Shown here in pieces: positions 25,301 through 33,737 of a stretch of 64,000 bases of DNA; the stretch's first letter is position 1, and each line of letters opens with the position of its first letter. This DNA is from an uncultured Eubacteriales bacterium (GTDB lineage: Bacteria; Bacillota; Clostridia; Oscillospirales; CAG-272): assembly GCA_934796165.1 (NCBI GenBank), contig CAKVOU010000007.1, forward strand, positions 32,034 through 96,033. Reading direction: 5' to 3'. The notes under the pieces were generated by a model, which searched no databases, was not told the DNA's origin, and saw nothing but the letters and a program-made list of their open reading frames with translations. A program made the translations under genes and the position numbers.

Positions 25301-26518
25301 ATGGAACTCAGTCAGAATGAGATCGAACGCATCGTCAGAGAAGTGCTCGGCTCGGTCGGGAGCACCGCCGCAAATGCGGGCGGTCCCCTTCCCAAAACCG
25401 CGCACGTTGCGATGCTGACCGGTCCCAAGCATTTTGAAGTCAAGGAATTCCCCGTTCCCGAGCTCACGGACGACGACATTCTCGTCCGGGTCGAGGGTGC
25501 CGGCGTCTGCGGAACCGACGTGCATGAATGGCGCGCCGATCCGTTCGGACTCATTCCCGTCGTGCTCGGTCACGAGGGAACGGGCGAGGTGGTCTACCTC
25601 GGCAAGAACATCAAAAAGGACACGGCGGGAAATCCGCTGAAAGTCGGCGACAAGCTGGTGACCTCGGTCATCTCCTGCGGCGACTGCTACATCTGCCGCA
25701 TGGTGCCGGGCAGAACCAACCTCTGCGACGCGCAGGGCGTGTTCGGTCTGATCGGCGACAAGCGCGGCACCGCCGAGGGCAACCGCCTCAACGGCTGGTT
25801 CTCGGATTACATGCTCATCCGCGGCAAGGGCACGACCTACTTCCGCGTCAACGAGCTGAACCTCAACCAGAGAATGCTCCTCGAGCTTGCGACCGTCTGT
25901 GTTCACGCGCTGGAGCGCGGTCAGAGCACGGGTCTGCTCAACTTCAACTCCAAGGTTCTCTTACAGGGCTGCGGACCTGTCGGACTGATGATGTTGTGTG
26001 TGCTCCGCGCGGCGGGCATCAACCACGTCATCGCGCTGGATGGCAACGAAGACCGTCTGAAGCTGGCGCAGGCACTGGGAGCCAAGTCAACGATCTGCTT
26101 CAAGCGTCCCGATGAGGACACGCTTGACAAGCGCGTTGCAAAGATCAAGGAGCTTGCCAACGGCGTCGGCGTGGACTTTGCATATCAGTGCACGGGCGCA
26201 CCCGCGGCGGCGGCTGACATCTACTCCTACATCCGCCGGGGCGGCGGCATGTGCGAGATGGGCTTCTTCGTCAACAACGGAGAGTACTCCGTCAACCCGC
26301 ACCTTGCTATGTGCAACAAGGAGATCAACATCGTCGGCTCGTGGGATTACAGCGCATCGGATTACCCGACCGCCGTCGCATTCCTCAAGCAGTGCGCGGA
26401 GATGAACATCCCCGTGGAGAAGCTCATCACCCACTCCTTCCCGCTCGACCAGATGAACGAAGCGATGGAGACCAACGTGGCGCAGAAGGGCATCAAGATC
26501 TGCTACATTGCAAAGTAA
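25301..26518 (+). CDS. Zinc-dependent alcohol dehydrogenase (MDR) with N-terminal encapsulation-type helix
   Basis: 405 residues. Residues 1-19 (ELSQNEIERIVREVLGSV) form the amphipathic helix typical of microcompartment cargo, joined by a Ser/Ala/Gly linker to a medium-chain dehydrogenase. The catalytic zinc ligands are Cys70 (GAGVCGTDVHEW) and His91-Glu92 (GHEGTGEV). The structural zinc site is around Cys126, 129, 132 and 142. The NAD-binding motif is LQGCGPVGLMML, followed by ALDGNEDRL. It probably interconverts lactaldehyde and 1,2-propanediol or propanal and propanol, recycling NADH inside the shell. Many homologous loci use an iron-type (PduQ-like) ADH instead. GGAAAGGAA precedes the ATG. 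Confidence 0.86.
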   Translation: MELSQNEIERIVREVLGSVGSTAANAGGPLPKTAHVAMLTGPKHFEVKEFPVPELTDDDILVRVEGAGVCGTDVHEWRADPFGLIPVVLGHEGTGEVVYLGKNIKKDTAGNPLKVGDKLVTSVISCGDCYICRMVPGRTNLCDAQGVFGLIGDKRGTAEGNRLNGWFSDYMLIRGKGTTYFRVNELNLNQRMLLELATVCVHALERGQSTGLLNFNSKVLLQGCGPVGLMMLCVLRAAGINHVIALDGNEDRLKLAQALGAKSTICFKRPDEDTLDKRVAKIKELANGVGVDFAYQCTGAPAAAADIYSYIRRGGGMCEMGFFVNNGEYSVNPHLAMCNKEINIVGSWDYSASDYPTAVAFLKQCAEMNIPVEKLITHSFPLDQMNEAMETNVAQKGIKICYIAK

Positions 26519-26557
26519 CAAACAAACGCATCATCAAAAAGAAAGAGGAACACCGGA

Positions 26558-26881
26558 ATGTCACACGCGCTCGGAATGATCGAGGTATACGGCTTCACGA
26601 CTGCCATTGTCACGGCGGACGCCGCGGCGAAAGCGGCGGACGTGGAGATCGTTGCCATTGACAAGAACAAGCCGGCAAATGCCGACAAATGCGAGGTTCC
26701 GCTCGTGATGGTCGTCAAAATGGAAGGCAGCGAGGACGCAGTGGAGGCGGCGATGGAGGCAGGCATCAAGGCTGCCCGGGATCGCGGACGCTACATTACC
26801 TCAAAGCTGATTGCCCGGCTCTCGGAGGACGCGGAATGGTTTGCGCGTCTGGACGCGACGGGGCATGACAAGCTCCGCTGA
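26558..26881 (+). CDS. BMC-domain hexameric shell protein with extended pore loop
   Basis: 107 residues, one BMC domain ([33 protein letters not shown]). Aligned to the PduA/EutM-type proteins downstream, it has about nine extra residues in the loop that lines the hexamer pore: lysine-rich [13 protein letters not shown] with Cys45. The C-terminal tail after the BMC fold is about 15 residues longer than in simple BMC-H proteins. This resembles the GrpU-like class of glycyl-radical microcompartment shell proteins, some of which bind Fe-S clusters at the pore; whether this one does is unproven. GAAAGAGGA lies before the ATG. Confidence 0.84.
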   Translation: MSHALGMIEVYGFTTAIVTADAAAKAADVEIVAIDKNKPANADKCEVPLVMVVKMEGSEDAVEAAMEAGIKAARDRGRYITSKLIARLSEDAEWFARLDATGHDKLR

Positions 26882-26931
26882 GGCGGAAAACGAAACATAA
26901 TCTGAACATTATATTTAAGGAGAACAAAACA

Positions 26932-27207
26932 ATGCAGGAAGCACTCGGAATGATCGAGACAAGAGGTCTCGTCGCAGCAATTGAAGCAGCAGACGCCATG
27001 GTCAAGGCGGCAAACGTCGTCCTCGTCGGCTCCGAGAAGATCGGATCCGGGCTCGTCAGCATCATGGTCCGCGGAGATGTCGGAGCTGTCAAGTCGGCTG
27101 TGGAAGCAGGAAACGAAGCGGCAAGCAGACTCGGCGAGGTCGTTGCAACCCACGTAATCCCGAGACCCCACGCAGACGTCGAGAAGCTGCTCCCCAAGCT
27201 CGGCTGA
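26932..27207 (+). CDS. BMC-H shell protein, PduA/EutM type (copy 1)
   Basis: 91 residues, a canonical hexamer-forming BMC-H subunit starting [27 protein letters not shown]. The pore loop is SEKIGSG, as in PduA/PduJ/EutM, and the C-terminus is [16 protein letters not shown]. It is nearly identical to the gene at 27629 (about eight differences, including an extra Gln at position 2), so this is a recent or homogenised duplication. A clear AAGGAG site precedes it. It is probably one of the main facet tiles that let diol and aldehyde pass. Confidence 0.95.
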   Translation: MQEALGMIETRGLVAAIEAADAMVKAANVVLVGSEKIGSGLVSIMVRGDVGAVKSAVEAGNEAASRLGEVVATHVIPRPHADVEKLLPKLG

Positions 27208-27222
27208 TTTTCCTGATCCGTC

Positions 27223-27492
27223 ATGGAAAACGCAATTGCACTTCTTGAAGTACAGGCGAATGTCGCCGCGATCGCGGGGCTTGACGCAATGGTGAAGGCG
27301 GCAAACGTCCGTCTCATCCACGTCGAGCGCCGCCTCGGCGGACGGCTCATCACCGTCGTTGTGGAGGGTTCCGTTTCCGACGTGACCGCGGCGCTTGAAG
27401 CCGGAAAGGTCGCGGCGGGAGAGGTCGGAACCGTCAAATGCGCGGAGGTCATCGCCCGTCCTCACGAAGAGGTCATGAAATTTCTGAAGTGA
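27223..27492 (+). CDS. BMC-H shell protein with arginine-rich pore loop
   Basis: 89 residues, one BMC domain ([31 protein letters not shown]). In place of the KIGSG pore of its neighbours it has ERRLGGRL, which would put several positive charges at the pore and could select for anionic species such as phosphates or CoA. The gene starts 16 bp after copy 1 with no recognisable Shine-Dalgarno sequence, so it may depend on translational coupling and be made in smaller amounts. The family is certain and the pore selectivity is inference. Confidence 0.92.
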   Translation: MENAIALLEVQANVAAIAGLDAMVKAANVRLIHVERRLGGRLITVVVEGSVSDVTAALEAGKVAAGEVGTVKCAEVIARPHEEVMKFLK

Positions 27493-27569
27493 CCGGAAAC
27501 ACCCGTTTCCCGCGAAAAACCGCTCCCCAAGGCGCGGCGTCCCCGTTCGGGAACGGATACCAACGCCTG

Positions 27570-27597
27570 TTGACCGCATACGCGGAAAACATAAAAT
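27570..27597 (+). promoter_or_regulatory. Possible internal promoter before the second PduA/EutM-type gene
   Basis: TTGACC (27570-27575), 16-bp spacer and TAAAAT (27592-27597), 32 bp before the start of the next shell gene. It lies within the 136-bp gap after the Arg-pore gene. Confidence 0.5.
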
Positions 27598-27628
27598 AAG
27601 TAATGATATCAAATAGGAGGATATTACA

Positions 27629-27901
27629 ATGGAAGCTCTTGGCATGATTGAGACCAGAGGTCTGGTTGCCGCAATCGAGGCAGCCGATGCAATGGTCAAG
27701 GCAGCAAACGTCGTCCTCATCGGCTCCGAGAAGATCGGTTCCGGTTTGGTCAGCGTCATGGTGCGCGGAGATGTCGGTGCCGTAAAGGCAGCTGTCGAAG
27801 CAGGCGGAGCCGCAGCAGGCAAGCTCGGCGAAGTCGTTGCGACCCACGTGATCCCGAGACCTCACGCAGACGTCGAAAAGCTGCTCCCCAAGCTCGGCTG
27901 A
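27629..27901 (+). CDS. BMC-H shell protein, PduA/EutM type (copy 2)
   Basis: 90 residues, the near-twin of the gene at 26932, with the same SEKIGSG pore loop and the same LLPKLG end. Substitutions are conservative (Val/Ile, Ser/Ala) except for three positions in the last helix-loop (Asn/Gly, Glu/Ala, Ser/Gly). A strong TAGGAGG site and a likely promoter just upstream suggest that it is the most highly expressed tile. Paired PduA/PduJ-like paralogues are common in microcompartment operons. Confidence 0.95.
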   Translation: MEALGMIETRGLVAAIEAADAMVKAANVVLIGSEKIGSGLVSVMVRGDVGAVKAAVEAGGAAAGKLGEVVATHVIPRPHADVEKLLPKLG

Positions 27902-28416
27902 TTGTCGTCTGACAGCTGATCCGGGCAACCGCCTGCGGGACGCTTTTCGTCTCCCGTATGCCGCTTGCCGGGCAGTCTCAAAGCGGGACTGCCCGGCAGA
28001 GCCCCGGCGCTGTGTTTCCTTTTTGGGCGCTTCCGCCATATCCGTTTTTCCCTATCCGTTTTTTCTATCCGCTTTGCTTTTTTACCGGTGTCCCTTCCGC
28101 ATGAGGAGGGAGCATCGCACAACAGGGCTTCCCGTTCCGTATGCGCATCATACCGGGACAGCCAGCCGCGTCCCTCGGGCGTCCGCCCCGCGGCGCACGG
28201 ATTTTTGCCGTGAAACTGCACGGGGAACAAGCAATGATCAGCGGTCGGCAGTCAACGGCAGTGGTCATCCGTAATCGTTGGTCTGCGGTCGTTCAACTAT
28301 CCGGCTGTCATCATCTGTCAGCCGGCAACCATCGGAAAATTCACCGCTCCCCGGGGGAGGCGGTATCCATACTCGCACGCCGCGCCACAGGGTCCGGCGG
28401 GAAAGGCAGGAACTCC
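27902..28416 (+). other. 515-bp gap inside the microcompartment operon with a stable stem-loop
   Basis: No ORF here is convincing. An 11-bp perfect stem, GCCGGGCAGTC (27967-27977) with GACTGCCCGGC (27987-27997), lies about 65 bp after the shell gene and lacks an immediate T-run. Pyrimidine-rich T-tracts follow at 28050-28090. The stem may protect or partially terminate the shell mRNA. The rest shows nothing recognisable. Confidence 0.5.
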
Positions 28417-28668
28417 ATGCAAAAAGGAATCGTCATCGGAAACGTCGTATCCACGCGGAAACAGGACACGCTGGTCGGATACAAGTTTCTCGAGGTCAGG
28501 ATCATTGAAAACAACCGTGAGACGGACAAGTATCTCATCGCGGTAGACACGGTCGGCGCCGGCATCGGCGAGACCGTTCTCCTCACGACCGGAAGCGGTG
28601 CACGTCTTGCGCTCCGTTCCCCGGACGCTCCGGTGGACGCGGCAGTCGTCGGTATCGTCGATTATTGA
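28417..28668 (+). CDS. EutN/CcmL-type BMC-P vertex protein
   Basis: 83 residues, complete BMC-P (pentamer) fold. It begins QKGIVIGNVVSTRKQDTLVGYKFLEV and has VDTVGAGIGETVLLTTGSGAR, the family hallmark, then PVDAAVVGIVDY at the end. Five copies cap each vertex of the polyhedral shell. The ATG at 28417 was chosen by alignment to EutN/CcmL and a GGCAGGA site; the longer open frame upstream is not coding. It is the only BMC-P gene in the window, which is enough to close a shell. Confidence 0.93.
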   Translation: MQKGIVIGNVVSTRKQDTLVGYKFLEVRIIENNRETDKYLIAVDTVGAGIGETVLLTTGSGARLALRSPDAPVDAAVVGIVDY

Positions 28669-28880
28669 CGCGCGGACACCGGATTTTCCCGGGCGGATCC
28701 GCCGGAAAGCCGGAAGAAACGCCGTATCCGGACGACACCCCATGCGACAACTCTGCCGGTACCCGAGCCGCAGTCCCGCGGGCGGGCAGCGATCCGGCAA
28801 ACCAACGGAATCCGAAAGCTTCTGTCGGGCAACCCGACTATTACCCTCCCCTCCCGGGAGGTTCATAAGGAACAGTACTT

Positions 28881-30209
28881 ATGCAAACGAAACTTGTTGA
28901 ACTCATGAAACAGGCGTCCGTCGTCGGTGCGGGCGGAGCGGGCTTCCCCTCCTATGCAAAGATTGCGGACGGAGCGGACACGCTGGTGGTCAACGCCGCC
29001 GAGTGTGAGCCTCTGACCTATACCGACCTGACGCTCATGCGTCATCATATGCCCGAGATCATCCGCGGCGTGGAGATCGTTCTCTCGGAAACGGGAATGG
29101 AGCGCGGCATCGTCGGCATGAAGACCCACACGGGCAAGGAGCTCGGTTACACAGACGGGCAGGTGCTCGGCAAGAACGTCACCGTCTGCCTGCTTCCCGA
29201 CGTCTACCCGATGGGCGACGAAATCTCACTCATTTACGAAACAACCGGCAGGCTGGTTCAGCCCGGTGCGCTTCCCATCACCCAGCACGTCATCGTCTAC
29301 AACGCGGAAACGGTCTACAACATCTACCGCGCCGTAACCGAGGGCGCGCCCGTCACGGAAAAGTGGCTGTCCATCGGCGGCGACTTAAAACAGGGCTACA
29401 TCGTCCGGGTCCCGATCGGCATGCGCATCTCCGAGCTGTTTGAAAAGCTCGGCATCACCATCCCCGAAGGGCACGTACTCATCGACGGCGGTCCGTCCAT
29501 GGGCAAGATCATCCCGCTTTCCGGCTCGGTCATCCGCAAGACGACCAAGGGTCTTCTGATCCTTCCCGACACCATTCCCGCCGTGGTCAACCAGAACCGC
29601 TCGCCGGACGAGCAGAGAAAAATCGCAAGCTCGGTCTGCTGCCAGTGCTCGCGCTGTACGGAGCTTTGCCCGCGGCATATGCTCGGCTACCCGATCGAAC
29701 CGCACCGCATGGTACGTTCCTCGGTGAGCATCGCCAAGGACGATCCGATTCTCATCCAGACGGCGCAGGTCTGCTGTTCCTGCGGCATCTGTTCCGTTGC
29801 CGCGTGCTGTCAGGGCATTTCCCCCCGCGCGGTCATCAACGAATACAAGGGGATCCTTGCAAAGAACCGCGTCCGCTTCAACGCGAACGGCAAGATCTAT
29901 CATCCCCATCCCGACAGAGAGAACCGCATGATGTCCTCCGAGCGCTGGAAAGAGCTGCTCGGCGTCAAGCGGTTTGACAAGGAAGGTAAGTTCCTCCCCG
30001 ACCTCATGGGAGCCAAAGAGGTTGTCATTCCCATGAGTATGCACATCGGCGCGCCGTCGGTCCCCGCAGTGAGTGTCGGCGACCATGTGACGGCAGGACA
30101 GCTGATTGCGGGCGCCGCCGAGGGTGCGCTCTCGGTTCCCCAGTACGCGTCCGTCACGGGCAAGGTCACCTTTGCCGACGCAAAGCAGATCATCATTCAG
30201 GCAGACTGA
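28881..30209 (+). CDS. PduS-like (RnfC-related) flavin and Fe-S electron-transfer protein
   Basis: 442 residues. The N-terminal FMN/NADH-binding region starts with VVGAGGAGFPSYAK and has NAAECEPLTYTD. An SLBB-type domain and two 4Fe-4S motifs follow: CCQCSRCTELCP near residue 255 and CCSCGICSVAACC near residue 300. The C-terminal segment has the MHIGAPSVPAVSVGDHV biotinyl-like barrel. PduS in B12-dependent systems passes electrons from NADH to cobalamin. Here the diol dehydratase is a B12-independent glycyl radical enzyme, so electrons more likely go across the shell (through the PduT-like pore) or to the activase. The gene is 212 bp after the BMC-P gene. Confidence 0.86.
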   Translation: MQTKLVELMKQASVVGAGGAGFPSYAKIADGADTLVVNAAECEPLTYTDLTLMRHHMPEIIRGVEIVLSETGMERGIVGMKTHTGKELGYTDGQVLGKNVTVCLLPDVYPMGDEISLIYETTGRLVQPGALPITQHVIVYNAETVYNIYRAVTEGAPVTEKWLSIGGDLKQGYIVRVPIGMRISELFEKLGITIPEGHVLIDGGPSMGKIIPLSGSVIRKTTKGLLILPDTIPAVVNQNRSPDEQRKIASSVCCQCSRCTELCPRHMLGYPIEPHRMVRSSVSIAKDDPILIQTAQVCCSCGICSVAACCQGISPRAVINEYKGILAKNRVRFNANGKIYHPHPDRENRMMSSERWKELLGVKRFDKEGKFLPDLMGAKEVVIPMSMHIGAPSVPAVSVGDHVTAGQLIAGAAEGALSVPQYASVTGKVTFADAKQIIIQAD

Positions 30210-30304
30210 CGCGGTGGTATATACCGGATCGTGCCGCGGCACCGCCGGGATACAGCCGTGAAACCAAATACCGGAACGAATCCACAGAAAGGCAGAGTTA
30301 ATAT

Positions 30305-30850
30305 ATGTATCAGGCAGTCGGAGTCATGGAACTCAAAAGCATCGCCAAGGGGATCGAAGCGGCAGACGACGCGCTCAAGAGCGCGGGAATCCGTCTCGTG
30401 TCCGCGCATCCCTCCTGCCCCGGAAAATACGAAATCATTCTGACAGGCTCGGTGTCCAATGTGACCGCCGCCGTCGATCATGTCAAGGAAAGATTCGGAG
30501 ACGTGATCGTGGACAGCTGCGTCATGGGCAGAATCGACGAGCAGGTCATCACCGCTCTCTACGGCACGCAGGCAGTCGCAAAGGAAGGTTCACTCGGCAT
30601 TGTCGAGACCTATTCCGCGTCCTCCGCGATCAAGGCGGCGGATATCGCGGTCAAGACCTCCCGCGTGGAGATTTACGAATTGCGTCTGTCCCGCGGTATG
30701 GGCGGCAAGGGCGTTCTCCTCGTCACGGGCGAGGTCGGGGACGTAACGGCTGCCGTGGAAGCCGGCGCAAAGTACGCAAAGGAGCAGTCGCTCTATAACT
30801 ACTCCGCTGTCATCGCCGCTCCCCACGAGGAGCTCTGGGAACAGCTCTGA
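30305..30850 (+). CDS. PduT-like tandem BMC (BMC-T) shell protein with pore cysteine
   Basis: 181 residues with two BMC domains: residues ~3-85 (QAVGVMELKSIAKGIEAADDALKSAGI) and ~95-180 (GSLGIVETYSASSAIKAADIAVKTSRV). Trimers form pseudohexamers. Cys38 sits in SCPGKYE of the first domain, exactly where PduT has the CPGK cysteine that ligates a 4Fe-4S cluster at the trimer pore. It follows the PduS-like gene by 95 bp, which supports an electron path through the shell wall. It has an AAAGG ribosome site. Confidence 0.92.
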   Translation: MYQAVGVMELKSIAKGIEAADDALKSAGIRLVSAHPSCPGKYEIILTGSVSNVTAAVDHVKERFGDVIVDSCVMGRIDEQVITALYGTQAVAKEGSLGIVETYSASSAIKAADIAVKTSRVEIYELRLSRGMGGKGVLLVTGEVGDVTAAVEAGAKYAKEQSLYNYSAVIAAPHEELWEQL

Positions 30851-30972
30851 TAAAATTGCCGGATGCCGGGAGAATATCCCCGCAGCCTGCAAAGAATTAC
30901 CGAAAGCCGCCGGTTTTTCCGGAACGGCTTCCGGTTTTCCCCGTTTGATTCCGTCCGAAAGGAGGCAAGCCC

Positions 30973-33501
30973 GTGGAATCCATTCGTTTTTGCCTTAAAA
31001 AGAGCGAGCGTATCACCAAGCTGGTGCACGACCTCTACGATCATCTCCCCGAGATTGAGCCGTACCGTGCCGAGCTGGTCACAGAGAGCTACAAACAGAC
31101 CGAAAACCTGCCGATCATCAAAAGACGTTCGGCGGCTTTTCGTCATATTCTCGAAAACTTCCCCGTCGTTATCCGTGACGGGGAGCTGATTGCCGGCTCC
31201 AACTCCGTTTCCCCGCGCGGGTGTCAGACCTTCCCGGAATACTCCTTTGAATGGCTGGAGCCGGAGTTTGACACGATTGCCACACGCGAAGCGGATCCTT
31301 TTTACATTTCCGACGATACCAAGCGTCGTCTTTCTGCCGTCCACCCTTATTGGAAGGGTAAGACGGTGAGCGACCTTGCCGCTTCAAACATGGATCCCGA
31401 GGTACTGGATGTTTTCCTGCACCACGGCATTTTCACGGTCGGCAACTACTTCTACAACGGCATCGGGCACGTCAACGTCAACTACGAAAAGGTCATCCGC
31501 GACGGGTATGCATCCTTCCTTGACGAAGTGCGCAGGACGCGCGCGTCGCTTGACATGGGAAGCGGCGACTACATTACGCGCAAGCAGTTTCTCGACGCGG
31601 TGGAGGAATCGCTCCTTGCCGTCATCGGCTACGCGCACCGCTATGCGGAGCTTGCGGAAAAGACCGCCGGCGGCTGTGCCGATCCGGTCCGCCGCCGCGA
31701 GCTGAAGCGCATTGCCGACGCCTGCCGGTGGGTCCCGGAGCATGGTGCGCGTACCTTCTTCGAGGCGTGCCAGTCCTTCTGGTTCGTGCAGCAGCTTCTG
31801 CAGCTGGAATCCAGCGGACATTCCATCTCTCCCGGGCGCTTTGATCAGTATATGTATCCCTATTTCAGGGCGGACATTGAGTCGGGCAGAGAAACCCTCG
31901 AATCGGCACAGGAGCTGATCGACAACATCTGGGTCAAACTCAATGACCTGAACAAGGTGCGCGACGCGGCATCGGCAAAGGGCTTTGCCGGATACGGGCT
32001 GTTCCAGAATCTGATCGTGGGCGGTCAGGACGAGAACGGGCGCGACGCGACCAACGAATTGTCCTATCTTTGCCTCGAAGCCTCCATGCACGTCCGTCTG
32101 CCCCAGCCGTCCCTGTCCATCCGGATCTGGAACGGCACGCCGCACGATCTCATGATCAAGGCGGTCTCGGTCACGCGCGACGGGCTCGGTGTTCCCGCGT
32201 TCTACAACGACGAGGTGATTATTCCCGCGCTGATGAATCGGGGGCTTTCGCTTGCCGAGGCGCGCGACTACTGCATCATCGGTTGCGTGGAGCCGCAGAA
32301 GGGACACATGACCGACGGCTGGCACGACGCGGCGTTCTTCAATATGTGCCGTCCTCTGGAAATGGTATTTTCCGACGGCTTTGACCGCGGAGTGCAGATC
32401 GGTCCCCACACGGGGAATGTGGAGGAGTTCTCCACCTTTGAAGAATTCTTTGACGCCTACAAAAAGCAGGAGCACGCCATGCTCAGAATGCTGGTGAACG
32501 CCGACAACGCGGTGGATCTGGCGCACGCGGTGCGCTGTCCCCTGCCCTTTGAGTCCTCCATGGTGGATGACTGCATCGGGCGCGGCAGATCACTCCAGGA
32601 GGGCGGTGCGCACTACAATTTCACGGGTCCGCAGGGCTTCGGCATTGCCAACGTGACCGATGCGCTCACGGCGATCCGGGAGCTGGTCTACAACCAAAAG
32701 TCGGTCACCATGAAAGAAATGAAGGAAGCGATCGCCGCCAACTTCGGCGAAGCGCCCTCCAAGGAAGAAGCGATCCGGCTGACGGCGGAGGTAGTCGCAC
32801 AGCTGACCGGGACCGGTGTCACCGTCACGGACGCGCAGATCGCGGACATCTGCCGCATGATTCTCTCGGGCAACGCGCTCCCCGAGGCAAAGCGCGCGCG
32901 TTACCATGAAATCAGGGAAATGATCGACGCGCTGCCGAGGTACGGCAACGACGACGAGACGGTCGATCTGCTTGCACGCGAGGTCGCCTACACCTACACG
33001 CGTCCGCTTGAGACCTTTACCAACCCGCGCGGCGGGCGGTATCAGGCAGGACTGTATCCGGTATCCGCCAATGTTCCGCTCGGCGCGGAGACGGGAGCGA
33101 CGCCGGACGGAAGGCTCTGCGGCACGCCAATTGCGGACGGGGTCGGCCCCGCGCAGGGGCGGGACACCCACGGTCCGACGGCGGCGGCAAACTCCGTGGC
33201 GAAGCTGGATCACGGCATTGCCTCCAACGGAACGCTGTTCAACATGAAATTCCATCCGTCCGCGCTTGCGGGCATGGCGGGACTTGAAAAGTTTGCCGCC
33301 TTCATCCGCGGATTCTTCGATCAGAAAGGTATGCACGTGCAGTTCAACGTGGTCTCCAGGGAGACGTTGCTTGACGCGCAGGCGCACCCCGAAAACTACA
33401 AAACGCTGGTCGTCCGCGTTGCGGGATACAGTGCGCTCTTCACGACGCTGTCGCGTTCGCTTCAGGACGACATCATCAGCCGTACCGAGCAAGGGTTTTA
33501 A
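30973..33501 (+). CDS. Glycyl radical enzyme, B12-independent 1,2-propanediol dehydratase type
   Basis: 842 residues, GTG start after GGAGG. The radical cysteine is Cys438 and the general base is Glu440 in IIGCVEPQKG; the glycyl radical site is Gly818 in RVAGYSALF. Asp452, 14 residues after the cysteine in DGWHDAAFFN, matches the substrate-binding Asp of glycerol/propanediol dehydratases (C433/D447 in the Clostridium butyricum enzyme). Choline lyases have other residues there. It should therefore dehydrate 1,2-propanediol to propanal (or glycerol to 3-hydroxypropanal). The enzyme is oxygen-sensitive and needs the adjacent radical-SAM activase. No encapsulation-type helix was recognised at either end. 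Confidence 0.9.
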   Translation: MESIRFCLKKSERITKLVHDLYDHLPEIEPYRAELVTESYKQTENLPIIKRRSAAFRHILENFPVVIRDGELIAGSNSVSPRGCQTFPEYSFEWLEPEFDTIATREADPFYISDDTKRRLSAVHPYWKGKTVSDLAASNMDPEVLDVFLHHGIFTVGNYFYNGIGHVNVNYEKVIRDGYASFLDEVRRTRASLDMGSGDYITRKQFLDAVEESLLAVIGYAHRYAELAEKTAGGCADPVRRRELKRIADACRWVPEHGARTFFEACQSFWFVQQLLQLESSGHSISPGRFDQYMYPYFRADIESGRETLESAQELIDNIWVKLNDLNKVRDAASAKGFAGYGLFQNLIVGGQDENGRDATNELSYLCLEASMHVRLPQPSLSIRIWNGTPHDLMIKAVSVTRDGLGVPAFYNDEVIIPALMNRGLSLAEARDYCIIGCVEPQKGHMTDGWHDAAFFNMCRPLEMVFSDGFDRGVQIGPHTGNVEEFSTFEEFFDAYKKQEHAMLRMLVNADNAVDLAHAVRCPLPFESSMVDDCIGRGRSLQEGGAHYNFTGPQGFGIANVTDALTAIRELVYNQKSVTMKEMKEAIAANFGEAPSKEEAIRLTAEVVAQLTGTGVTVTDAQIADICRMILSGNALPEAKRARYHEIREMIDALPRYGNDDETVDLLAREVAYTYTRPLETFTNPRGGRYQAGLYPVSANVPLGAETGATPDGRLCGTPIADGVGPAQGRDTHGPTAAANSVAKLDHGIASNGTLFNMKFHPSALAGMAGLEKFAAFIRGFFDQKGMHVQFNVVSRETLLDAQAHPENYKTLVVRVAGYSALFTTLSRSLQDDIISRTEQGF

Positions 33502-33737
33502 GGGAATTCCGGGAGAGTAAGCGAGTCGGGCGGCGGAAGTCCGCGGTTGCGGCTCGGGGGCTCTGGGAGACGAGGGGGCACGGCGGACGGAGAGCCGCTG
33601 AGCGCGGGCGGAAGTCGCCCGGCTGCGCGCGGATACAGGTTTCTGCGTATACCGGTAAAGTCGTCCCTCGCACAGTACAGAGTTACCCCTCGGACCAGCA
33701 GATTTGCCCATAAAAAAGACCGAAAGGAGACCGTGCC
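33502..33737 (+). other. GC-rich spacer between the glycyl radical enzyme and its activase
   Basis: 236 bp, strongly purine- and GC-rich, without a gene. GGCGGAAGTCGCCC at about 33608 recurs in the spacer after spoIVB near 45486 with similar flanks, so a dispersed element is possible. Confidence 0.4.
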
